Positions 23,607 through 33,088 of a DNA stretch of 64,000 bases are shown in pieces. The notes beneath the pieces were generated by a model, which saw nothing but the letters and a program-made list of their open reading frames with translations, searched no databases and was not told the origin of the DNA. The number at the start of each line of letters is the position of its first letter. The stretch's first letter is position 1. The translations under genes and the position numbers were made by a program. Source of the DNA: Posidonia oceanica (Eukaryota; Streptophyta; Magnoliopsida; Alismatales; Posidoniaceae); NCBI GenBank assembly GCA_037176725.1, contig JAZBRS010000077.1, forward strand, positions 6,758,001 to 6,822,000, read 5' to 3'.

Positions 23607-26393
23607 TCTTATGCGACCGTCTCTCGCATACGATACGGGAGCCGCTGCCAAAGCTCGCAGACGCCTGGTCGAAGAGGAAGAGGGTCTCAATAAATGGCAT
23701 GTCTGAGGAAGATTCGACCCGATAAAGAGTGTAAAATTACCAATAAACATCGAAATCGACGAATAAGATAAACAACAAAAATAGGGGAGTCGCCACCTAG
23801 TCTAATTGGGAAAAGCCGGAAGACGAGGAAAATCGGAGTAAACAAAGAAAGCGAAAGAAAACAAAGTCGATCCATGCAAAATGGATGCGACACTGAGTCA
23901 TTGCGGTCCAGAGATGGGTAAGGACTCCTGGTACGTGCGGGAAAGGTATTAGGCACCCCCGACATGCCTGAGAAGCGGCCTTTTCTAACGTCATTCCGCT
24001 CATAGTGTGGCTTGATGTAGGCTGAAGGCCAATTAATATGTTCTAGCTAAAGAAAACATGCCATGATATTTTAAGAAGGCGATAGGAAAGAAACTCAAGT
24101 AAACATGCTCATGGATTAAGGGAAGACCAAGGCAAATAGCTATATAAGGCTAAGAAGCAAACATACATGAGGGAAGTAAGTACGAGAAGATAGAATGTAA
24201 TTAAACACCACACATGCTGCAAGAAATCAGGAGATCAACAATATAAAGCGGGAAGGTAATATACATGGTAAAGAGCATAAGTAAAGCAAGTAAGACATAA
24301 GTAAACAATGCTCAAAAGGAAACAGATAAGTAAATAAGGGTACTTGAATGTAAACATGCATGAGGGGTAGCCAAAATGAGGGAAGAAAGGCTCGAGCAAC
24401 ATCTGTAGAAGCCACTGTTAAATACGCAGGGGTCTCACGCGGGACCTCCACACGGGGACAGTTCACACTTCTAGTGGTAAGTCATAGCCAAATGGGAGGC
24501 CCTCCTCAATCCAATTCGGTATGAAACCGGTTGGATGATGGGGAGGAAGTATCCCAGAACAACATTATACAATAACATCTAAGAAATAGGCATAAACGAG
24601 GGTCGGAATGATGGCTAGGAACTCTGTCTGATATCTCAGTCAAACACGCGGGAGGTCCACGCGGGACCTCAACGTGGGACCAGTCGGTTCAGACAGAGAA
24701 CCTTCATCGCCAGATTCCGGGACCCATAGGCAATGGAAATTAAAGAAAGCAGATGGGTACTGAAGAGAAGGTGCTAGACAACAACATTATGCAAAAATAT
24801 GAAGGAAACAGATGCTAACAAGGGTCGGAAAGAGGCTAGAAGCTCGACCTAGTGTCACAGTCTAACACACGGGAGGTCCACGCGGGACCTCGACGCGGGA
24901 CCGGCTTGCCAGACAGAGGATCTTCATCGCCCGATTCCGAGCCCGATGCTCAATGGAATGCTACGAAATCAATTGGGGAGGCGAGGTGGCACACCCAGCT
25001 ATCCACATAAGGTGCGGATGCGAGGTTGCGCCGCCCGAATCGCCGCCCCCACCTCGGCAATACAGTGTCGGCGACCGCACTTCTCCGTCAGCCATAGAGG
25101 CAGCTTGGAGGGTGCTATCAGCCTGAGGCACACTGAGGAGGTTTGAGGCGAACACGGGGGAGCTAGCCGGAGGCTCTGCACAGCGAGGCGAGGCGGCTAT
25201 GGGTGCGTCGGCACAAGGCTGGACGCGAGCCGTCTGCCGGGCACGAGAGGCAGCGGAGAAGAAGAAGAAACGGCAATGCAAGCGATAATTGAAGTGGAAA
25301 ACTCTTGGGGAATGAAAGCACTACACTAGAGAACAGTTCTACACTACTAGAAGACCGAATGCTTACCTGAAACGTGCCGAGGATGCTGTCTTCTCCAGCG
25401 ACGTTGCTGCTGCAGAGCTCAGGAAGTCACTTGGGAAGGTGGTGCTCTTCCTCACGGGCTCAGGGGGTCGCTCTGGAGGTGCTGGAGTGCCGGTGGGGGT
25501 CTCGACGGTGAGTGAGTTCACCGGAGATAAGTCCTCAATTCCAGAACGTCGGAATTGAGGGGTTTCAGAGGTCAGGAGGTGCTCGAAAGCTCGGAGGGGA
25601 CGCTCTGGGTGTAGGTGGTGCTCTCAGGGATGCAAGGGAGTGCTGAACCGGACACTGGTGAGGCTCTGGTCGCCGTTTTATAGGTGGCGGAAGTCGATGC
25701 TGGCCGTTAGCGCAGATCGAGATTCAAAATGGATGGACGGGATGGTAGCTGAAGATCGATGGATGGAGTTGGTTGGGACGTGCGGTTGGATGATCCAGGT
25801 GTCCGGAGGCACGAGCCCAGATCGGCGGGAGCCAATGGCGAGCGAGGAGGAGGTGGGCCAAGGTGATTGGTCCACCTGATTTTTGCTACTGACGCAGGAC
25901 AAAACGCGGGAGCTCGACGTGGGAGCTGCACGCGGCTGTCAGTCTGTCAGTTTTCGCTACCGACACAGGACAACAAGTGGGAGCTCCACGCGGGAGCTAT
26001 ACGCGAGTGTTAGAGTGCCGGTTTCTACCACTGATGCAGGAAGACACGTGGGAGTGCCACGCGGGAGCTCGACGCGAGAGTGATCCCGTCAATGTTGCCA
26101 CTGATGCAGGAAAACACGTGGGAGCGACACGCGGGAGCTCTACGCGGGAATGATCCCTTCAGTAGCTGCCTCACCTTTCTGATCTTGCTTCTCCGGTTCG
26201 AGGACCATCTAGGGCTAGGGTTTTGGGGTTTTTGTGGTAGTGGACGTGTTGGGATATGACTGGTGGGGTTTCGGCTGGTTTGGGCTGGTCTAGGTCTAGG
26301 CTTGGGGTTTCAAGAAAAGGTTGGAGCTGCCTCGTCCGTATGCTTCTGGGAGCAAACAACCGTCGCCCGACTTCCAGATTTGGGGTGTCTAGA
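23607..26393 (-). repeat. LTR shared by elements B and F (2.79 kb)
   Basis: The left boundary follows a decayed PBS-like sequence and gag of B; the right boundary GTGTCTAGA is followed at once by a polypurine tract and 3' internal sequence of F. It is therefore 5' LTR for one internal region and 3' LTR for another. U5 motif complement at 23786-23797, conserved block at about 23914-23967, donor-like TCAG|GTAAGC at 25376. Dispersed modules with GAGGTCC-ACGCG-GGACCTC (24652-24670, 24873-24891) and CGCGGGAGCTC variants (25895-26150). Confidence 0.8.
25376..25377 (-). promoter_or_regulatory. Candidate 5' splice donor in LTR B/F
   Basis: TCAG|GTAAGC, a near-consensus plant donor, 1.02 kb after the LTR 5' end. 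Confidence 0.45.
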
Positions 26394-26412
26394 GATGCCC
26401 CTCGCTGAGCTA
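26394..26412 (-). other. Polypurine tract of element F
   Basis: The complement of GATGCCCCTCGCTGAG lies directly against the LTR end, as in A, E and H. The following 100 bp also align with the 3' regions of those elements. Confidence 0.65.
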
Positions 26413-26619
26413 GGTCGAGGGGACCAAGGCCGTTGCTCAGGGTTGACAAAGACACCCTGCCTGGAGTCGGTGGGAGAAATATTGCTGTCGGCGTGGGTCA
26501 CTTATTCGGCAGATGCACCGAAAAGGTCGTGACTTGTTGCCGTAATGCACATGCGAATGCCGATGCGAATGCAAATGCAAATGCAAGATGCAAAAGTTAG
26601 GATGCAAAGTTAGTGTTAG

Positions 26620-27420
26620 TCTTGAGATGCTGATGGTATGCTGGCGTGTGCTGAGCTGTGTACGGCTCAAATGCTGGGGTGCCATTTGTCGAGGATTGCT
26701 CTAAGCGAGGGCGATGCAAATGCTGTGCGTTGAGCGGTGTACGGCTCAGACGTGGGGTGCCGCTCATAGAGGATTGCTCTAAGCGAAGGCGATGCAGTGT
26801 ATGCAAATGATGCAATGCGCGATGAGTTGACGGACTCACCGTCGGATAGTTCGGGTTATCGGTCCGAAGGAAAAGAACGACGGCCTAGGGCAACCGAAAA
26901 AGATGCCCCTGGTATCGAGTAACGATGCCAGGGGGCAGCCGAGGTGTTCCTGGCCAAAAAAGGGAGAGATACAGGACAGCTATGATGGGCGTCAACCGAT
27001 CAATTAAAGGCTGCCAGCCTGAAGAAGGGAAAGATCCCTCAAGACAGTGGAAAAATGGTGCCCCTAATATCGAGAAACGATGCTAGGGGGCAACAAAACA
27101 CTCCAAACATGATGACGGGTGTCGGCCGAACAGTTAGGGATGCTAGCCCGAGCAGAGAAGCTCCAGACACTCTGACAGATGTCATCCAGGCAGTTAGGGC
27201 TGCCAGCCCGAGTAGACATTTTGATGGTTGTCGACCGAGCAGTTAGGGTTGCCAGCCGGAGCAGACATTTTGACGGCTGTCGATCGAGCAGTTAGGACTG
27301 CCAGCCCGAGCAGAGAAGCTCTAGACACTCTGACGGATGTCATCCGGGCAGTTAGGGCTGCCAACCCGAGCAAACATTGTGACAGTTGTCGACCGAGCAG
27401 TTAGGGCTACCAACCTGAGC
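26620..27420 (-). repeat. Mini-hairpin array in the 3' region of F
   Basis: Modules include TGAGC-GGTGTACG-GCTCA (26650-26790, twice), GAGT-TGACGG-ACTC (near 26824), repeated GCAG-TTAGGG-CTGC units about 50 bp apart (27000-27420), and longer hairpins at 26903-26937 (TGCCCCTGG/CCAGGGGGCA) and 27059-27092 (TGCCCCTA/TAGGGGGCA). Confidence 0.65.
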
Positions 27421-27870
27421 AGAAAGGCTTGCCCTCAACTGAGGAAACAAGCAAACGGGGCTCCGTCCATCTGGAACGAAGACGTGCGAGAAAGACTTGT
27501 CCACGACCGAGGAAGCAAGCAGGCGGGGCTTCGTCCGTCTAGAACGAAGACGCGCGAGAAGGGCTTGTCCTCGACTGAGGAGGCAAGCAGGTAGGGCTTC
27601 GTCCGTCTGGAACGAAGACGCGCGAGAAGGGCTTGTCCTCGACTGAGGAAGCAAGCAGGCAGGGCTTCGTCCGTCTGGAACGAAGATGCACGAGAAGGGC
27701 TTGTCCTCGACTAAGGAGGCAAGCAGGCGGGGCTTCGTCCGTCTAGAACGAAGACGCGCGAGAAGGGCTTGTCCTCGATCGAGGAAGCAAGACGCGCGAG
27801 AAGGGCTTGTCCTCGACTGAGGAGGCAAGCAGGCGGGGCTTCGTCCGTCCGGGACGAAGACACATGAGAA
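27420..27870. repeat. 68-bp tandem array, about six units
   Basis: The unit carries GAAGACGCGCGAGAAGGGCT and a CTTCGTCCGTCTGGAAC end. Period 68 bp, measured between 27546 and 27614. One unit near 27790 is shortened. It produces a spurious minus-strand open frame. Confidence 0.85.
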
Positions 27871-28224
27871 AGGCTGAAATGCGATAAGTTTCGGACTTAT
27901 CGACCCCGAAGATGACGGGAATACTAATACCTGGAGGTTTGGCAGAGGTCTAGAGACGATCTCGTGATAGCTGGGGGTGTCAGCTCGAGAAAGAAAATCG
28001 GGAAGCGGGCGCGCTCCGATGCTGATGGCTTGCGACCGCATCACTCCGAGGGGCGGAACTGCGGCTTCAGTTCTGGCAGGGGCTTTTATGCAAGTCTCTC
28101 GATCTGCGGTGCATGGCAGCTTCGTTCGGCCAATCCTCTTGAAGAGGTTCAGATCGCCTGAGAAAACTGTAGGGGGCTCTCTGTAATTTGTCCAAGTTGC
28201 GAGGCTCAACGCCCGTCCTGGGCT

Positions 28225-28680
28225 ATAGTGACCTAACTAGGTCCTACCTCGATTCCCTTGTGACCACAAAGGATCCTGCCGGGGCTCGGTTGGAAATCGG
28301 AGCCGATTTGCCATTCGTGTGAAAGCTAGGGGCCTATCTGTAATTTTTGCAAACTGATGTCTTCTGTCCATCTCGGACTGCTGTGGCCTGACCAGGTCCT
28401 GTTCTGGTTCCCTTGTGACCACAAAGGATCCTGCCGGGGCTCGGTTGGAAACCGGAGCCGATTTACCATTCATATGAAAGCTAGGGGCCTATCTGTAATT
28501 TTTGCAAACTGATGTCTTCTGTCCATCTCGGACTGCTTTGACCTGACCAGGTCCTGTTCTGGTTCCCTTGTGACCACAAAGATCCTGCCGGGGCTCGGTT
28601 GGAAACCGGAGCCGATTTGCCATTCCTGTGAAAGCCAGGGGCCTATTTGTAATTTTTGCAAACTGATGTCATTGGCCTGC
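28225..28680. repeat. 155-bp tandem repeat, three units, upstream of the PMD gene
   Basis: CCCTTGTGACCACAAAG recurs with a period of 155 bp (reference points 28257, 28412, 28567). Units are highly similar. The array ends about 250 bp before the start codon of the antisense gene, so it could contain upstream elements of that gene or be an ordinary internal repeat. Confidence 0.85.
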
Positions 28681-28924
28681 AGGTTGACCAATGCTGCCGT
28701 TCTGCTATTTGTCTTGGGCATTCATGGTGCGACAAGTGTTGATGCACTACTGTGAGGGCTCTGCTCGGGCTGTGGCCATTCCTGGTGCTTGTGCAAAAGC
28801 TAGGGGCCTGTATGCAATTTCTAGATAACTAAGGGTTGTTTTTTGCAATTTGCCGAACGCCATTGCTCTACTGCCTATACAGGATGGGAACCCTCGCCGG
28901 GTGATGTGGTGCGGTTAGGCACCG

Positions 28925-30817
28925 ATGTTGGCTCACTTTCACCGCCTGCTGGACTTCTTGCGGGACTTCTTGCTACATCAGAGTCCCTTCGGCAGCTTTC
29001 TGTGGATTCCAGCCATCCACGACCACTACAACTTCTTCCGGGCTCTGGTAGAACGGTGGCGGTTCGAGATGCACACCTTCCACTTCCCGTACGGGGAGAT
29101 GACGATTCTACCCAAGCACTGGGCCCTGATGTCTGGACTGACCTTTAGGGGAGAGCCCATAGTGGGCAAGGGTGTTCTAGGATACGCTCGGGTTCCTAAG
29201 TTGCTAGGGAGGCCACCGCCGGATCAAACGCGCTCGACCTACAACTTCCGTGCATCATGGCTGCGGGAGTGGAGCGGGATCTGGCCGGACCCGGCCCCTG
29301 GCTCGGTGGAGGCTGCCTTCGTCCTCCGTCACTTCCTGCTGGACCTGCTAGGGGTTGTCTTCTGTGATGTGTCCGGATACTGCGTTCACGCGGACTTGCT
29401 CATCTACCTGGATGATTTGGGCATGCTTTGGCGCTATGACTGGGGAGGCGCCAGCTATGCTTATCTCTTGTGTGGCCTGGACGACGTGGTTCGCAAGAAC
29501 CAACAGTCGTACGTGGACCTGTAACCCTTGATCACTGTAAGTGTAAAAAAATTGCTTCTGTTCTGCATTACTTTCAGTTCTATTTACTTGTTGGCTGTAC
29601 TGACATATTTGCTTGTTTGCCTTGCAGTACTGGGTGATGGAGCATTCCTGGCAGGGACATTACTTCTTTTGCCTTCATCTCGAGCTCCTTCCACTTCCCC
29701 GGCAGTGGTGTGAGCCAGATCACTTGGCGGCCTCGGGTGTGTACGGATACGAGTCGTACCGGTACCTCCTAGACATCATCCATGCAGACGAGGTGAGCTT
29801 TAAATTGCAGTTTGCATTAGCTGTTTATGAATTGCTTAGAAAACACTATTCTAATGTTTGCTCTATTTTCCTTTCAGGTGGACCTGCGCCCCTTTCGAAG
29901 GTACGAGACCTTGGAGTGGGCTCCTTTGGTCTTGGGCCGAAAGCTGAGGAGAGTGCAGGTTTAGTTCTTCTGCCTCAAATGGTATGCCTACTACCTTCCT
30001 GGGCGGGTCCGGCACCAGTTTACTCGGGCATTCAGCATCCCCAAGCCGTCGCCTGCTAATATGGTGTCAAAGACCCTGACTCGGGCCGCTGCCAGGACTG
30101 CCTTGGCCGCATCGACGATGGCCTAGAGCCGATTCACCATCCGGGGGGTCTCCCGCGATGAGTATATGGATTGGTTCGAGTGGGTCGGCAAACCGCACTT
30201 GTTCCCGGAGGATCTTCGAGATGGACAGACCCAGATGTGGTACAACGAGGGCTGGAGTCAGGTAAAGGACCCTTAACACCGCCGCAGGTTTGATAAATGT
30301 AGTATCTATCTTCTCAATCTGACTTTTTGACTTGGGTACATGCTTTTGAGGTGCGGCTGCAGGATTGGATGCGCCAGATGCGAGCTGCTTCGGTAAAATA
30401 GCTGTAGAGTCGTCTTTAAATTTGCTTGTGAATGTATACCTGCCTGTTCTGGCATGTCTGGTTCTTTGGCACAGGGGAGGTGGCAGAGACAGCTTCCAAC
30501 GGCACAAGCTTGAATCAAATGCAAACAGCTTAACCCACTATAAATGCCTGCTAAAATGCCTTATGTTTGCTTTTCAGGGGAGCAGCTCCGGTCCAGCCGT
30601 CAACACTGAGTCTAGTGGGGAGTTCAGCGTGGACTTCGGCTTAGCAGATGTGTCAGACGCAGAGTCTCCTGCCGAGGAGTGCAGCACGGGGCCGGATCCC
30701 TCGCAATCTCAACCAGTTGCAGCCAGGCTCGCTAGGAGGTTGCGGAGGAAGCAGGTCAGGGAAGGTCTCCTGAGGATTCATGGCGCCCTGCCTCCCGACT
30801 CGTCCGAGGAGGACTAA
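28925..30817 (+). pseudogene. Plant-mobile-domain (PMD/MAIN-like) gene, five exons, decayed
   Basis: A captured host-type gene, antisense to the element that carries it. Exons by GT-AG and frame: 28925-29536, 29628-29792, 29878-30261, 30363-30392, 30578-30817. All four introns are phase 0, with donors GTAAGT, GTGAGC, GTAAAG and GTAAAA and acceptors ending in CAG. Exon 1 shows the family signature (ERWRFEMHTFHFPYGEMTI, then LMSGLTFRGEPIV); exon 2 begins YWVMEHSWQG; the last exon is acidic and basic low-complexity ending SSEED. Three in-frame stops (TAA 29522-29524, TAG 29962-29964, TAG 30124-30126) sit where a CAA or CAG codon would fit, so the gene is probably dead. The molecular function of PMD proteins is not evident from the sequence; MAIN relatives act in silencing and meristem maintenance (known, from recall). 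Exon limits are predicted by eye. Confidence 0.7.
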
Positions 30818-31194
30818 GTGCCTGCAGTCATGGAATTTTGTTTGCTGGGCTTGTTTGCATTCTATTGTTTTCTTTATGCTTTATCCTCTGTTTGTACTCC
30901 TAATGCTGTAAACTGAGTTGGATATGGAATGCAAAAGGAACTACCCAAGGGGCCCTTTGGATAACAAAATATGTGTATTTGTGCTTGTGTTGTATGCATG
31001 TGCCTGTATGATCCGGCAAATGGCCTCTTTTGCATTTTTCCGGGGGTTCCACAGGTTGCAGGCGACTTAAGTTAACTTAAGTCACAGCCAGAAATTTTAC
31101 TGTAAAAAGTGTGGGAGTTCCACACGAGAGCTGGGCGCAGGACCGTGACGTGGGACCAAGTGGCCTGCCCATGTGTCACGTGATTTGCTTTTCT

Positions 31195-31290
31195 AGGGCA
31201 CCCATTTATATGCCCCCCACAACACATGGAGGTGCCAGATGCCTCCCAAGAACCCTGAGACCTCCCCCTCTCCCATTCTTCTCCAAAATG
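31195..31290 (+). promoter_or_regulatory. Possible promoter of the DUF7745-like gene
   Basis: CCATTTATATGCCCC near 31202-31216 looks like a TATA box. It lies about 75 bp before the ATG at 31288 and about 135 bp before the ATG at 31351, with a pyrimidine-rich stretch between. Upstream at 31110-31170 is a module of the GGGAGTTCCACACGAGAGC type, related to those in LTR B/F. Confidence 0.4.
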
Positions 31291-31350
31291 GTGGGTTTCT
31301 CTTGCTTTTTCCTTGATTTCCATGGTTGGCTCATCACACCCTAGGTTCCC

Positions 31351-32158
31351 ATGGTGGGGGCTCTTGTCGGCTCGACGGGGCTGCTGTCCAGCCCTCCCAT
31401 TTTCATTCCTCTTAATTTATTGGGCTCCATTCTGATCTTTGCATTTGTTTCTGTGCAAGCTTTTCCCACTTTGGTCACCTCGGTTCACTGCTCGGAGGTA
31501 CTACGGACATGGATTCGAAGTCTTACTGCCGATGATCGGGAGACGCTGCGGCTATGGGGCATTTCCTCCCGAACACTGAATATTGCCGAGGTGGAAGTCA
31601 GTCGCCACCTCCTTTGTGCTGCAGGGAGGTTCTGGAAACCCTTGCTCCACATTTTCTGCTTTGGCTTAGTGGAAATGATGCCCACCTTGGAGGAGGTGCG
31701 CCTAATCTGCGGCTTGTTGCCACTATCTGGACCTGCTGTGTTTATGAGACGAGAGGGCTATGCGTCCGTCCTGCGCCAGCTAACGGGCCTCACTCCGGGG
31801 GAGTGTGCAAGAAGGTTGATCTGTACTAACGGGCCGACGCCTAGGATCCGCCTGGAATATTTCGAGCAGACAATCCCGAGGCGTGCCACCTTGGGTGACG
31901 AGTTGTGGCATAAGGGGTTCGTCACCCGCTTCCTTGGTGGGCTGATCTTTGGCCACAGCTAGCTGGCTGTCGTTGTTGAGGTGGCTGAGATAGCTTTGGC
32001 TGTAGTAACCCGGCAAATTGATCTGGCGCCGGTGATTCTAGCAAAGACCATCTGTGGGGTGGACAAGGTCTCACACTGCTGTCGTCACTTCCACGGGTGT
32101 GCGGCCATGGTTCAGTTAAACTGCTCATTATAACTGCCCAGATGGCCTAATCTATTTC
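31351..32158 (+). pseudogene. DUF7745-like gene, broken and truncated by LTR H
   Basis: It matches the minus-strand ORF of element E (45674-46711) along its length: HCSE.LR.WI, EVSRHLLCA, RFWKP, PTLEEVR.ICG, VFMRR.GY, QLTGL, LICT.GP, LGDELW.KGFV.RFLG. An in-frame TAG at 31960-31962 breaks it; the same frame continues with AEIALAVVT and CRHFHGC to about 32115, and the LTR begins at 32159. The first 35 or so codons (from 31351) do not match E and may be intron or leader; a CAAG acceptor-like site near 31460 precedes the conserved part. It is antisense to element F. The DUF7745 name is from recall. Confidence 0.65.
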
Positions 32159-33088
32159 TGTAGTAATCCTGAATTCTGATCGTCCAAGCACATTACCAAA
32201 GCTTGCGTGCACCGATCAAAATAGGCTCACTATATGCGGCAGGATCCGAGGGAAGAAACTCGACTCAGAAACGCTAGCAAAAGAAAAGAAAAGAAATGAT
32301 AAGACAAAATCGGAGTCGCCACCAGGTCTATTGAATTGGAAGACAAGGAAAACCAAGGGTTAAGCGTGAAAAGACATGCAAAATCGGATGCAAGGAGGGG
32401 CAAAGGAATGCAATGCTAAGCTAAACTATGCTATGCTATGCTATGACTCATGCCTAGGATAAAGGAAAGGTCGATGCGAGCCAAGAGAAAGGGCAAGGAC
32501 TCCTGTTACACACGGGGAAGGTGTTAGGCACCCCGATACGTCCAAGAGTCGGTCTTTCTTAGGCAATCTCGCACTAATGCAGGGAATTACTAGCCTAATG
32601 CCTAAATGCCATAAATGCTTACCTACTATGCATTGAAAATAAACATGCTATCTATGTACTCAGCTATGCTCTAGTGTTCCGAACTGGGCAGACCCTGGTT
32701 CGTGAGAACTCCTAAGCAGTAAGCATCACGGCCCTATATGCAAATGCAAGCGAGAAAGCAAAACTGCGGGGAAACCAAGCAATGCAAGCGACATGCGAGC
32801 GATAAAGCAAAGCAGGTGCGGAAAACGATGTGAAAATGCGGAAAACGAAGCAAAAGGCGGAAAGCAATACAAAGGGGTGCGGAAAACCAAGCAGCAGAGC
32901 GAGAAATGATGCAAAACGTGAAAAACAGGGCAAAGTGCGAAAAACAAGGCAAAGCGGGGTGTGAAATCAAAACAAAGGGGTGGGCAACATGCATAAGGGT
33001 TGCAGCAAGCCAAAGGAGTGAAAAAAAGTAGAAAACGGCGAATGAAACGAAAGCAATGCTTTGAAATGGCTGTCAGCCATCTGCAATT

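Noticed and set aside
27352..28209. Minus-strand open frame of 285 codons with repeated FVPDGRSPACL
   Set aside because: It is the translation of the 68-bp tandem array, with no independent coding evidence.
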